Source: Candidatus Brocadiia bacterium (lineage in GTDB: Bacteria; Planctomycetota; PUPC01; DSUN01). Taken from it: a stretch of DNA of 22,181 nucleotides. Below, one piece after another: positions 1 through 7,665 of the stretch (position 1 is its first letter; each line of letters starts with the position of its first letter). The position numbers were made by a program, and so were the translations under genes. The notes below the pieces were generated by a model that saw only the letters and a list, made by a program, of their open reading frames with translations, searched no databases and was not told where the DNA came from. The DNA lies in the NCBI GenBank assembly GCA_016782825.1, contig JADHXT010000013.1, forward strand, positions 1-22,181, in the 5' to 3' direction.

Positions 1-1323
1 CACGACGCGGACGATCTGCACGGCGTGCACGCCGTAGCGGTCGCGCACGGTGCCCTTGAAGCCGAGCGCGGCGTCGGGACGCACGGTGATGGTGGGCGGC
101 GGCTCGGTGAGCTCGATCTCCGGCGGCTCGTCCTGGATGGCCTCGATGTAGTGGTCGACGGGCTTGTTCTCGAAGGTGAAGGTGTCTCTCAGGTGGATGC
201 GGTAGGAGCCGTCGCCCTGCACGGTGAAGGAGGCCGACACGGTCTGGCCGTCCACGGCCATCTGGAGCGGCTGCTTGTCGTAGGACAGTGCCAGGGTGGC
301 CTCGGCGATGGGCTTCGAGCAGGTGGCCTGAATGGCCACGGTGGAGCCGGCCAGGGCCTTGATGGTGCCGCTGCGCTGCACGAACGGCTTGAGCCCTGCG
401 TAGCTGGGCGGCGTGATCGTGACGTTCAGCTCGCTCACCACGGGGCGGTGGTGCACGGTGATGCGGTAGGAGGCCGATTCGGCGTCGCCGGCCACCACGT
501 GGTAGTCGAAGGAGTTGCTGATGCCGGTCATGGTGGAGGCGAAACGCGCGCCCTTGGCGCCCTCGTCGCCGTCGGGCGCGTTTTGCTTGTGCATGGAGAG
601 GATCTTGGTGTCGTCGCTGTCAGGGGTGTAGTAGACCTCGGCCATGGGCGGTATCTTGCCGTCCACGGTGGCGGCGAGGGTCACCTCGTCGCCGGAAAGC
701 ACGTTGGCGTTCTGCGGCGTGACGGCGAGGATCTTGGTGCGTGTGAGCGGCGCCTGGCCGCTGAAGGGCACGAGCATGCGAGCGAGTGCGTTGGTGAAGT
801 GTTCGGGGAAGAGCACGGCGTAGCCGGCCATGAGGATGGCGGCCACCACGCTGGCGCTGAGAAGCAGGCGCATGCGGCGCTTGGGCACGGCATCGTTCAC
901 GCGGAGCTTGCTGGCGTCGGCGTTGCCTTCCTCGATGACGCTGCGGATCAGCTCGTAGGCCTGGGCGTCGTCCTCGTCGGCGAGGAGGAGGGAGTTGATG
1001 AGGCGGTTGTCGACGTCGGGGAATCGCTGCTCGACCTTGAGGGCGAGCTGCTCGGGGGTCAGGGGCTGTGCGAGCAGGCGCGCGGCGTAGCGGATGAGGA
1101 GCACGCCGGTGACCACCCAGCCGATGAGCGCCACCGTGCGCAAGACGGCGGGCAGGTGGGCCACGTTGTCCAGCACCATGGTGAGGCCGAGGGTGGGGAT
1201 GAGCACGGCGCCGATGAGGCCGAGGCCCTCGCCCAGCCACACGCTGCGCTGGTGGTCGCCGACGCCCTTGAGGCGGCTCCGCAGCCGCGCCGCGCCAGCA
1301 CTCAGTTCGGATTTGTCGACCAT
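1..1323 (-). CDS. DUF4175-type membrane protein with Ig-like periplasmic repeats (3' end cut by window edge)
   Basis: The frame is open from an ATG at 1323 down to base 1, giving 441 codons without a stop, so the C-terminal part is missing. A GAGAGGG ribosome-binding site sits just upstream of the ATG, 21 bases after the stop of the preceding gene. Three hydrophobic segments lie at about residues 32-51, 62-80 and 151-171. Between the second and third is a cytoplasmic stretch with the signature LKVEQRFPDVDNRLINSLLL (residues 95-114), typical of the N-terminal part of DUF4175 proteins. After the third helix come beta-rich segments that look like Ig/Big-type repeats (for example residues with 'VTITPPSYAGLKP'). 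It is the last gene of the VWA operon visible here. Large proteins of this type commonly end planctomycete BatA/VWA clusters; the biochemical function is unknown. The family call is by recognition, with no search run. Confidence 0.8.
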   Translation of the reverse strand, partial: MVDKSELSAGAARLRSRLKGVGDHQRSVWLGEGLGLIGAVLIPTLGLTMVLDNVAHLPAVLRTVALIGWVVTGVLLIRYAARLLAQPLTPEQLALKVEQRFPDVDNRLINSLLLADEDDAQAYELIRSVIEEGNADASKLRVNDAVPKRRMRLLLSASVVAAILMAGYAVLFPEHFTNALARMLVPFSGQAPLTRTKILAVTPQNANVLSGDEVTLAATVDGKIPPMAEVYYTPDSDDTKILSMHKQNAPDGDEGAKGARFASTMTGISNSFDYHVVAGDAESASYRITVHHRPVVSELNVTITPPSYAGLKPFVQRSGTIKALAGSTVAIQATCSKPIAEATLALSYDKQPLQMAVDGQTVSASFTVQGDGSYRIHLRDTFTFENKPVDHYIEAIQDEPPEIELTEPPPTITVRPDAALGFKGTVRDRYGVHAVQIVRVV

Positions 1324-1344
1324 GGCGTTTCCCTCTCGCACACG

Positions 1345-2193
1345 TCAGCGTTCGCGACGGTCGTGCTTGAAGCGTTGGTCCTTCGCCTTGCGCTTGTCCT
1401 TGTAGTACTCGGTCATCTCGCTGCGGCTCATGGGCACGAGCTCCACGCTGTCGAACCACGCTTGGCCGGGCATGTAGGCGTAGAGCTTCACGGACAGGAA
1501 GTCGAACTGGTAGCGCTCGGGCGCCACGAAGTCCTTGGTGTAGGTCTTCCAGCTCGAGCTGGTGGAGCAATTGACCTGGGCGCGGAAGATGCGCTCGAGC
1601 GGCTGGCCGGTGCGGTCGGGGTCGAGCTCCTTGGGCACGTCGGTCATGTACTTGGAGGCGTAGCGGGAGCCGCCCACCTTGGCGTAGCGGTAGCCCTCGA
1701 CGAACACGCGAGGATGCGCCTTGTAGGCCTTGACGCTGAACTTGAGCTTGTAGCCCCAGCCGCGCTTGGCCAGCATAAGGCGGCTGAAGATGCGCACGCC
1801 CTGGTTGTTGCCCACGGACGTGGACAGATCGAACTTCACGCACTTGCCGTGGCCGCCGCGGACGACGGACACGCGCTCGTGGTTTTTCAGGTACCACGAG
1901 CCGCATTCTTCGCCGCTGATGAAGCCGCGGCACTTGGGGCAGATGAGCCCGGCCCACGGCTTGGCGGGGCCGAGGTCGTGGCCACAGCCGCACTTGTAGC
2001 GGTAGGTGCGGGTGCCGTCGGCGTTGCGGGTGGTCTGGGGCATGAAGTCGGTGAGCTGGTAGTGCCAGTATTCCGGCCCGCCCTTGTCGTCCACGCGCTC
2101 GAACTCGCCGTTGGTCACCATGTTGTGGGCGGCCAGAGCCTGGGAGCCTGCGAAGGCCACGAGAAACAGGAGGAGTGCGGTGCGTCTGATCAT
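1345..2193 (-). CDS. Secreted beta-rich protein with zinc-ribbon-like insert
   Basis: This 282-residue protein starts at the ATG at 2193, which overlaps the upstream stop codon as ATGA and is preceded by GAGGCAG. Upstream in-frame codons are possible but would lie inside the previous gene and would bury the signal peptide. Residues 1-21 form a signal peptide (MIRRTALLLFLVAF, cleavage near AQALA-like SQALA). The mature start 'NGEFERVDD' and the final 'AWFDSVELVP' resemble the first and last strands of carbohydrate-binding jelly-roll modules (CBM4_9-like). Between them lies a four-cysteine knuckle pair, CGC at 68-70 and CPKC at 85-88, like a zinc ribbon or rubredoxin site, with a further Cys97. 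The C-terminus is very basic (KDKRKAKDQRFKHDRRER). Its place between a VWA protein and a DUF4175 protein suggests an extracytoplasmic partner of that complex. No enzymatic function can be assigned. Confidence 0.75.
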   Translation of the reverse strand: MIRRTALLLFLVAFAGSQALAAHNMVTNGEFERVDDKGGPEYWHYQLTDFMPQTTRNADGTRTYRYKCGCGHDLGPAKPWAGLICPKCRGFISGEECGSWYLKNHERVSVVRGGHGKCVKFDLSTSVGNNQGVRIFSRLMLAKRGWGYKLKFSVKAYKAHPRVFVEGYRYAKVGGSRYASKYMTDVPKELDPDRTGQPLERIFRAQVNCSTSSSWKTYTKDFVAPERYQFDFLSVKLYAYMPGQAWFDSVELVPMSRSEMTEYYKDKRKAKDQRFKHDRRER

Positions 2194-4436
2194 TCGAGCT
2201 GCCTCGATTTGCGTAGGATCCATTCGATGCTCACGAGCCCGAGGAAGGTGAGGAAGACCCACCACTTGTCCCACACGGGCTTCTTCTCGGTCCACGTGTG
2301 CTTCTTCGTGTTGATCACGATATCGGCGGGGATGCGTGCGGCATCCCCCGGTTCATAATACCTGCCGTGCGACTGATCTGCAAGGGCCTTCAGCAGCTTG
2401 CGGTCAGGATCGGTTTCGCTGAGCTCGATGGACGTGTCGCCCACGAGGAAGGCCAGCTCGTCGCGGCCGAGGTCGGCGCCATCGGCCTCGGCGGTGGCCA
2501 CCACCTTGTACTTGCCGCCCACGTGAGGCACGAAGCGGGTGTGGAAGGCCTCGGCCTCCACTTCGCCCGTGCCGGGGAGCTTGCCAAACTTCGCTTCCCG
2601 CTCGATGGTCTTGCCGTCGGGCGCGTGGATGTGGCAGAAGACCCTGGCGCCCCGCGCCGCCTTGCCCTCGGCGTCGGTGGCGGTGACGGTGAGGGAGACC
2701 TGTTCGTCGAGCTCGTACTGAAGCTTGTCGCTCACGAGCTGGACGGCACGTTTCTCCTTCTCGGCCTTCTGCTCGGGCATGAGCCAGGTGATGAGGCGAC
2801 GCCAGAAGACGGTCTGGAGGTCGTCCTTCACGCCGCCCTCGGCCATGCCCAGCTTCCAGCGCCACGTGCAGTCGGTGAGCACCACGGCGGCCTTGCCGCG
2901 GCCGTAGCGGTGGACGATCACCACGGGCAGCCCGCCCTCGTCGGCTGTCTTCATGAGCACCGTGGCGCCGGGCTTCAGCTCGCCCACGCCCACCAGGCTG
3001 ATGAGCTCGGGGGCGCGGGTCCAGTCCTTCTTCACGTCCTGGAACGCGGGGTGTGCCTGGCCGTCGGGCGTGATGTCCACGCGGAAGCGCCGCTCGGCGT
3101 AGGAGGGGCGGGCGAGAAGCTGGCACGGCAGCACGCGCTCGAGCGCCGTGCCGCCGAAGCCCTGCCGGCCGAAGCTGTCCTTGCCGGCCAGCAGCATCAC
3201 CGAGCCGCCTTGCTCCACGATGGCCGCGATGGTGGCAAGCTGCTGCGGGGTGAAGAAGGTGCGCGGCACGTCGCCGATGATGATGGCCTTCAGCCGCTGG
3301 AGCTGGGCCGGCGTCATCTGCGCGATGAGGGCGCTCTCGGCCGGCTTGGTGCCCTGCACGATGATCTTGCCCGGGCCGAACCGCACCACCGACGTGTGCT
3401 CCACGTTCTTGTACGCCGCCAGCACCCGGCTCACGAACTTGAACTCCCACCGCGGCCGTGCCTCCACGTAGAGCACGCGCAGCACGGGGTCCGAGACGTA
3501 GATGGGCACGGGCTTCTCGTTGTTCGCCTTGTTGCCTTCCACGGGGTCGGGCGGCACGCGCACGGTGTAGACGAAGCGGCCGGGCGTGGGCGGCGTGAGC
3601 TCCATGGTCACCTGCCGCTGCGGGCGGTCGGGGCTCAGGGCCACGCTGGAGCTGGCGATCACGTCCTTGTCGAGCAGCAGCTCCACGGGCACGGTGCGGG
3701 CGCCGAAGCCCTTGCTGGCGACGGTGATGGTGAGGTCGGTAGTGTGGCCGACGACCACGCGCCTGTCGTGGGCCACGTTCACGACGGCGAGGTCTTGCTC
3801 TTTGGCCTTCTCGGCCTTGTCCTTGGCGCGGCCGAAGCCGATGGCGTAGACGGGCGCCCGGAGCTGCTTGATGGCCTTCTCGGGGGCGAGGCCCGTGTTG
3901 TCGCGGCCGTCGCTCAGCAGCACCACGCCGGCCAACTCCTCGTTCTTGAACTCGTCGCGCACCTGTGCGAGCGCCAGGCCGATGCTGGTGCCCGTGCCGG
4001 CCGCCTTCTTCAGCTCGCCCAGCTTCTCGGCCTTCAGCTTCGAGAGGCCCGTGGCGAATTCGTATACGCTCAGCTTGCTCTTGGCGCCGAGCGACTCGAT
4101 GAGTCGGGCGCTCTTGAGCGTGTCGAGCGCCTCGGTGAGACGCGACGTCTGGCGATTCTTGTCCACGCTGCCCATGCTGCCCGACGTGTCGAGCAGCACG
4201 GCCACGTGGGGCTTGATCTCATCGGTCTTCCGCAGGATGCGTTTCGGCTGCACGAGCAGGAAGAACAGCAGCACCAGCGCCGCCAGCCGCACGGCGACCA
4301 TGGCGATGCCGCTCAGCGTGAGGGGCCAGAGCTGGCGCCACACGAGCGCAAGCGAGCCCAGCAGCACCATCACCACCAGGATGGCGACGAGCCACGTGCC
4401 GCCGGTGCCCCAGGGATAGTCCAGCGCCCAGTTCAC
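2190..4436 (-). CDS. VWA domain membrane protein with glutamine-amidotransferase-like domain
   Basis: The 748-residue protein starts at GTG 4436, preceded by GGAGCAGGA at correct spacing. The upstream ATG at 4441 runs straight into a stop (ATG-ACG-TGA), which decides for GTG. Transmembrane segments lie at about residues 14-32 and 43-62. A VWA domain follows with an intact MIDAS metal site: DTSGSM at 83-88, a TGTS threonine near 148-150, and LLSDGRDN with Asp176. A beta-rich region and a class I glutaminase-like fold follow (around 'AIIIGDVPRTFF' and 'GGSVMLLAGKDSFGRQGFGG'); no catalytic Cys-His-Glu triad is evident. A last helix, WWVFLTFLGLVSIEWILRK, is near the C-terminus. This matches the second VWA protein of planctomycete Bat-like clusters. 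It lies downstream of the BatA-type gene and overlaps the next gene by ATGA, so it is almost certainly co-transcribed. Partner and ligand are unknown. Confidence 0.9.
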   Translation of the reverse strand: MNWALDYPWGTGGTWLVAILVVMVLLGSLALVWRQLWPLTLSGIAMVAVRLAALVLLFFLLVQPKRILRKTDEIKPHVAVLLDTSGSMGSVDKNRQTSRLTEALDTLKSARLIESLGAKSKLSVYEFATGLSKLKAEKLGELKKAAGTGTSIGLALAQVRDEFKNEELAGVVLLSDGRDNTGLAPEKAIKQLRAPVYAIGFGRAKDKAEKAKEQDLAVVNVAHDRRVVVGHTTDLTITVASKGFGARTVPVELLLDKDVIASSSVALSPDRPQRQVTMELTPPTPGRFVYTVRVPPDPVEGNKANNEKPVPIYVSDPVLRVLYVEARPRWEFKFVSRVLAAYKNVEHTSVVRFGPGKIIVQGTKPAESALIAQMTPAQLQRLKAIIIGDVPRTFFTPQQLATIAAIVEQGGSVMLLAGKDSFGRQGFGGTALERVLPCQLLARPSYAERRFRVDITPDGQAHPAFQDVKKDWTRAPELISLVGVGELKPGATVLMKTADEGGLPVVIVHRYGRGKAAVVLTDCTWRWKLGMAEGGVKDDLQTVFWRRLITWLMPEQKAEKEKRAVQLVSDKLQYELDEQVSLTVTATDAEGKAARGARVFCHIHAPDGKTIEREAKFGKLPGTGEVEAEAFHTRFVPHVGGKYKVVATAEADGADLGRDELAFLVGDTSIELSETDPDRKLLKALADQSHGRYYEPGDAARIPADIVINTKKHTWTEKKPVWDKWWVFLTFLGLVSIEWILRKSRQLE

Positions 4437-4486
4437 GTCATTCCTGCTCCGTTAGCTGATAGCTCATAGCTGACAGCTTCGTTCAT
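4433..4486 (-). other. 17-codon mini-ORF bridging the two VWA genes
   Basis: An ATG at 4486 overlaps the stop of the BatA-type gene (ATGA). The frame runs 17 codons (MNEAVSYELSANGAGMT) and its TGA overlaps the GTG start of the next gene (GTGA). It contains the heptanucleotide repeat. It could be a translational-coupling leader that keeps ribosomes loaded between two genes whose direct overlap was broken. The ribosome-binding site is weak (GGA close to the ATG). The frame is also open upstream of the ATG because of the high GC content, so chance is a real alternative. Confidence 0.3.
4451..4478. repeat. Four-copy heptanucleotide tandem repeat
   Basis: On the plus strand the units are GTTAGCT, GATAGCT, CATAGCT and GACAGCT. 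All share AGCT at the 3' end, with variation only in the first three bases. It lies exactly between the two VWA genes and is AT-richer than everything around it. Its role is unknown; it may be a replication-slippage repeat or a small repeat family. Confidence 0.85.
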
Positions 4487-6756
4487 TGTTCCACGCCCGG
4501 CTTCCGCTGCTTGAGCACCTCGAAGAGCGGCATGGTGAATCCGCCGGCCTTGCGTGCCCGCGCCGAAAGATTGCCGAAGAGCGACTCGATCACGAAGATG
4601 AGCAAGGCGAGCTTGAAGAGCAAGGGCCACAACTCGTCGCGCTCGCGGCTCTGCTTCACTTCCTCCACCACGCTGCGACCCGGCGCGTCGATGAACCGCA
4701 CCAGCCCCGACCGCGCGGCGCCCGTGATGGCCTCCTGCGACGCCGCGTCGAGCACCGATTCCTTGGCCACGTCGAGGTTCACCCCGAACCCGCCGCTGTG
4801 CGAGAACGCCGCATCGGCCGACACCTGGTAGAGCCCTGGCTTCTCGGTGGCCGCGTACTCGGCCTCGGCGTAGCCCCCGCGAATCTGCGGGTGCAGCACC
4901 ACCTGCTTGCCTTCGGGGTCGGTGACGGTGATCATCTTCTTGTACTGCGCGGCCAGGGCCTGGAACTTGACGGGGGCCTTGAGCTTGAAGGCGCTGGCCT
5001 CGATGTCCTGGTTCGAGAGGTAGTAGACCACCTGATAGAGCCACGGCAGGAAGGCGCGCCGGAGCGGCAGGTTGGTCCACGCCAGGTCGCACGAGCTGGT
5101 GAAGAGCATCACCTTGCCTTGCCCGAAGGGGGCCTCCACCAGGGCAGGATGGCCCACGGCAAAGCTGGCGAGCACCTGCCCGCCGTCCTTCACGGCGAAG
5201 CGGTTGGAGCCGTAGCACACGAAGAAGCGGGCGCTCCGCAGGTCGATGCCACGGGCGAACACCTTGTGGTTGCCGCGCTGGTCGCCGATGGCGAAGGACT
5301 TCTTTTTGCTCGGGTCGCCCACGGGCTGGGTGAGGGTGATGGGCAGGAACTGCCAGGCGTTGTACTCAGTGGCCGTGGTGTTGCCGCCGCAGAAGATGAG
5401 CACGCTGCCGCCCTTGCGGAGGAAGTTCTCGATCCGCGCCAGGTCGCCGCCGTCCACGCGCCCCACGTTGCACAGGATGAGGCAGCGCAGGTCGTCGAGG
5501 TTCTCGCCGCGAAGGGCAGACTGGCGGATCACCTTGGCGTCGATGACCGAGGCGCCCTCCCCCTCCACGTCGCCGCCGGGGTTGAGGGCCATGCTCAGGT
5601 AGAAGGTCTCGGACAGGTGCGCCACGGCCGACGGGTCGCCGTCCACCACAAGCACGCGGGAGCGTTCGCCGACCTCCACGGTGAAGTGGTAGCGGTCGTC
5701 GATGGCCAGGCCGTCGTCCTGGAGGCTCAGGATGCAGCGGTAGGTGCCAGCCTCGGCGAAGCGCGCGGCCAGGGGCACGCTCACGGGCTGGCCGGGCCGC
5801 ACGGCGAAGGCCTCCTGGGTGCTGTTGCGGCCGTTGATGTTCAGGGTAATGATGTTGCCGGGCGAGCCGGCGCCGGCGGCGCGGATTTCGGCGGTGACGG
5901 TGGATTCCTCGGGCCCGCCGGCCGTGACGGTGGCCTTGGTGAGATAGGCGTTGGGAGAGCCGGGCCGGGCAAAGTTGCTCACGAAGATGGTGGCCTTGGT
6001 GTCCACGGTCTTGAGGAAGCCGCTCTTGACCACGGCGTCCCAACTGTAGCCCTGCATGTCGGTGAGGACGTGGATTTCCTGCCGGCGGCGGCGCTGGGCT
6101 TCCTCGTCTTTCACTTCCTCTTTGATCTCCTCGGCCTCGTCGCCCTCGGCGCCGGGCACGGCCAGCTCGGCGGCCGCGGCGGCGGAGCCGGCCTTGGCCA
6201 CCAGGCGCAGCGCCTCGCGCACGGCGGGATCGGCGTTGGTGCCCACCACCGACAGCTCCACGGAGCGGAGGGCTTTCTTCACGCGCTCCAGGTCGGTAGT
6301 GAGCTGCTTGATGCAGGGGTCGGCCTTCTCGTTCATGAGCACCACGGCCACCTCGTCGCCGGGCTTGAGGGTGTCCACCAAGCCGATGGCGGCGGCACGG
6401 GCGCGCTCGAAGCGGCTGGTGCCCTTGTCCACGTAGCCCATGGAGTAGGAGTTGTCGAGCACAATGACCATGGACACGGCGGCGTCGGGGAGGACGTGGC
6501 TCTCTTCGTCCTCGCGGTAGGGCTGGGAGAGGCCCCAGGCCAGCAGGGCGAGGAGGAACATGCGGAGCAGCAGCAGAATGATGTTTTTCAGGCGGGATCG
6601 GCGGGTGGCCTTCTTCTGGCAGGCGAGGAGGAATCGCACGCTCGGGAAGTCGATTTGCCGCGCGCGCGGGCTGTGCATCAGGTGGATGAGCACCGGCACG
6701 CTGAGGGCGGTGAGGCCCCAGAGGAACACAGGCGCGGCTGGCACGAATCCAAACAT
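4483..6756 (-). CDS. BatA-type VWA membrane protein
   Basis: The 757-residue protein starts at ATG 6756, three bases after the stop of the DUF58 gene, with GGTGAGG upstream. Residues 1-80 are a BatA (aerotolerance regulator N-terminal) module: helix at 8-27, conserved 'VPVLIHLMHSPRAR' and 'IDFPSVRFL', then a second helix at about 58-76. A VWA domain begins at residue 97 with DNSYSM (Asp101), has a GTN threonine and a later LTDMQG. It is interrupted by an Ala/Glu-rich charged segment (ELAVPGAEGDEAEEIKEE region). A beta-sandwich and a glutaminase-like region follow ('CLILCNVGRVDGGDLARIE', 'GGSVLIFCGGNTTA'), then a terminal helix (LLFKLALLIFVIESLFG). Architecture and length fit BatA-like proteins of Planctomycetota. 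It would sit in the cytoplasmic membrane next to the DUF58 and second VWA proteins. Confidence 0.9.
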   Translation of the reverse strand: MFGFVPAAPVFLWGLTALSVPVLIHLMHSPRARQIDFPSVRFLLACQKKATRRSRLKNIILLLLRMFLLALLAWGLSQPYREDEESHVLPDAAVSMVIVLDNSYSMGYVDKGTSRFERARAAAIGLVDTLKPGDEVAVVLMNEKADPCIKQLTTDLERVKKALRSVELSVVGTNADPAVREALRLVAKAGSAAAAAELAVPGAEGDEAEEIKEEVKDEEAQRRRRQEIHVLTDMQGYSWDAVVKSGFLKTVDTKATIFVSNFARPGSPNAYLTKATVTAGGPEESTVTAEIRAAGAGSPGNIITLNINGRNSTQEAFAVRPGQPVSVPLAARFAEAGTYRCILSLQDDGLAIDDRYHFTVEVGERSRVLVVDGDPSAVAHLSETFYLSMALNPGGDVEGEGASVIDAKVIRQSALRGENLDDLRCLILCNVGRVDGGDLARIENFLRKGGSVLIFCGGNTTATEYNAWQFLPITLTQPVGDPSKKKSFAIGDQRGNHKVFARGIDLRSARFFVCYGSNRFAVKDGGQVLASFAVGHPALVEAPFGQGKVMLFTSSCDLAWTNLPLRRAFLPWLYQVVYYLSNQDIEASAFKLKAPVKFQALAAQYKKMITVTDPEGKQVVLHPQIRGGYAEAEYAATEKPGLYQVSADAAFSHSGGFGVNLDVAKESVLDAASQEAITGAARSGLVRFIDAPGRSVVEEVKQSRERDELWPLLFKLALLIFVIESLFGNLSARARKAGGFTMPLFEVLKQRKPGVEQ

Positions 6757-6759
6757 GGC

Positions 6760-7665
6760 CTACCTCACCTTCTCGCGGCGCGTGAGGTAGGCGCTCAGCA
6801 ACGTGGCGTGGGGGGTCTCGGTGTTGACGGTCACGTAGTCGATGTTGTTTTCGTAGCAGGCGCGCTTGTACTGGTTGATGAAGGCTTCGAGCTCGGCGGC
6901 GTAGTCGTCGCGCAGGTCTTTGGGTGCCACGCGCACCTTCTCGCCGCTTTCCATGTCGCGGAAGGTGGCCACCTTCTCGAAGGGGAAGCTGAGCTCGTCG
7001 TTGTCGAGCACGTGGAAGACGATCACGTCGTGGCGCTTCTGCTTGAAGTGGGCCAGGCCGCGGATGACGGCCTCGGGGTCGTCCATGAGGTCGCTCAACA
7101 CGATGATGAGGCCGCGGCGCTTGATCAGTTCGGCCATGCCGTGGAGCGCGACGGCGGTGTTGGTGCCCTTCTGCGGCGAGCAGCGGTTGAGCGCGTCGAG
7201 CATGGAGCGCAGGTGGGTGAGCGAGGAGCGCGGCGGAAAGTAGTCCTCGATGCGCTCGCCGAAGAGCACCATGCCGGCGCGGTCGCTCTGCTTGACGGTC
7301 ACGTAGGCCATGCCGGCGGCCATGCGGCAGGCGTATTCGTACTTGCTGATGCCCTCGGAGCCGTAGGCCATCGAGGCCGAGCAGTCCACGAGGATGTACA
7401 CCTTCATGTTGGTGTTTTCCTCGTAGCGCTTGATGTAGTAGCGCTCGTTGCGGGCGTAGACCCGCCAGTCGAGGTGGCGGAGGTCGTCGCCGATGACGTA
7501 TTGGCGGTGGTCGGCAAACTCGGTGCTGAGGCCTTTGTAGGGGCTGCGGTGGGCGCCGGTCATGGCGCCTTCGACGCGCGCGCGGGAGCGGATGCTCAGG
7601 TGCTGGAGGTGGCGCAGGGTGTCGGGGTCGAGGAAGCGCGAGCTGTCGGCTTGTGCGGTTCTCAT
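6760..7665 (-). CDS. DUF58 domain protein (VWA-like, cytoplasmic)
   Basis: This 301-residue protein starts at the ATG at 7665, which overlaps the previous stop (ATGA). A much longer upstream open frame exists but lies inside the preceding gene and is not credible. The DUF58 signature GDDLRHLDWRVYAR is at residues 59-72, followed by a VWA-like fold with VDCSASM (Asp94, Ser96, Ser98) and IIVLSDLMDD. No transmembrane segment or signal peptide is seen, so it is probably a soluble cytoplasmic protein. In many bacteria DUF58 proteins are encoded beside MoxR AAA+ ATPases and act with them on membrane-bound VWA proteins. Here the DUF58 gene is followed directly by the BatA-type gene, but no MoxR gene is next to it within the window. 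Confidence 0.93.
   Translation of the reverse strand: MRTAQADSSRFLDPDTLRHLQHLSIRSRARVEGAMTGAHRSPYKGLSTEFADHRQYVIGDDLRHLDWRVYARNERYYIKRYEENTNMKVYILVDCSASMAYGSEGISKYEYACRMAAGMAYVTVKQSDRAGMVLFGERIEDYFPPRSSLTHLRSMLDALNRCSPQKGTNTAVALHGMAELIKRRGLIIVLSDLMDDPEAVIRGLAHFKQKRHDVIVFHVLDNDELSFPFEKVATFRDMESGEKVRVAPKDLRDDYAAELEAFINQYKRACYENNIDYVTVNTETPHATLLSAYLTRREKVR

Noticed and set aside
25..2358. Plus-strand open frame of 777 codons at the left end
   Set aside because: It lies opposite the DUF4175-type gene and the secreted zinc-ribbon-like gene, has the same shadow composition and shows no domain.
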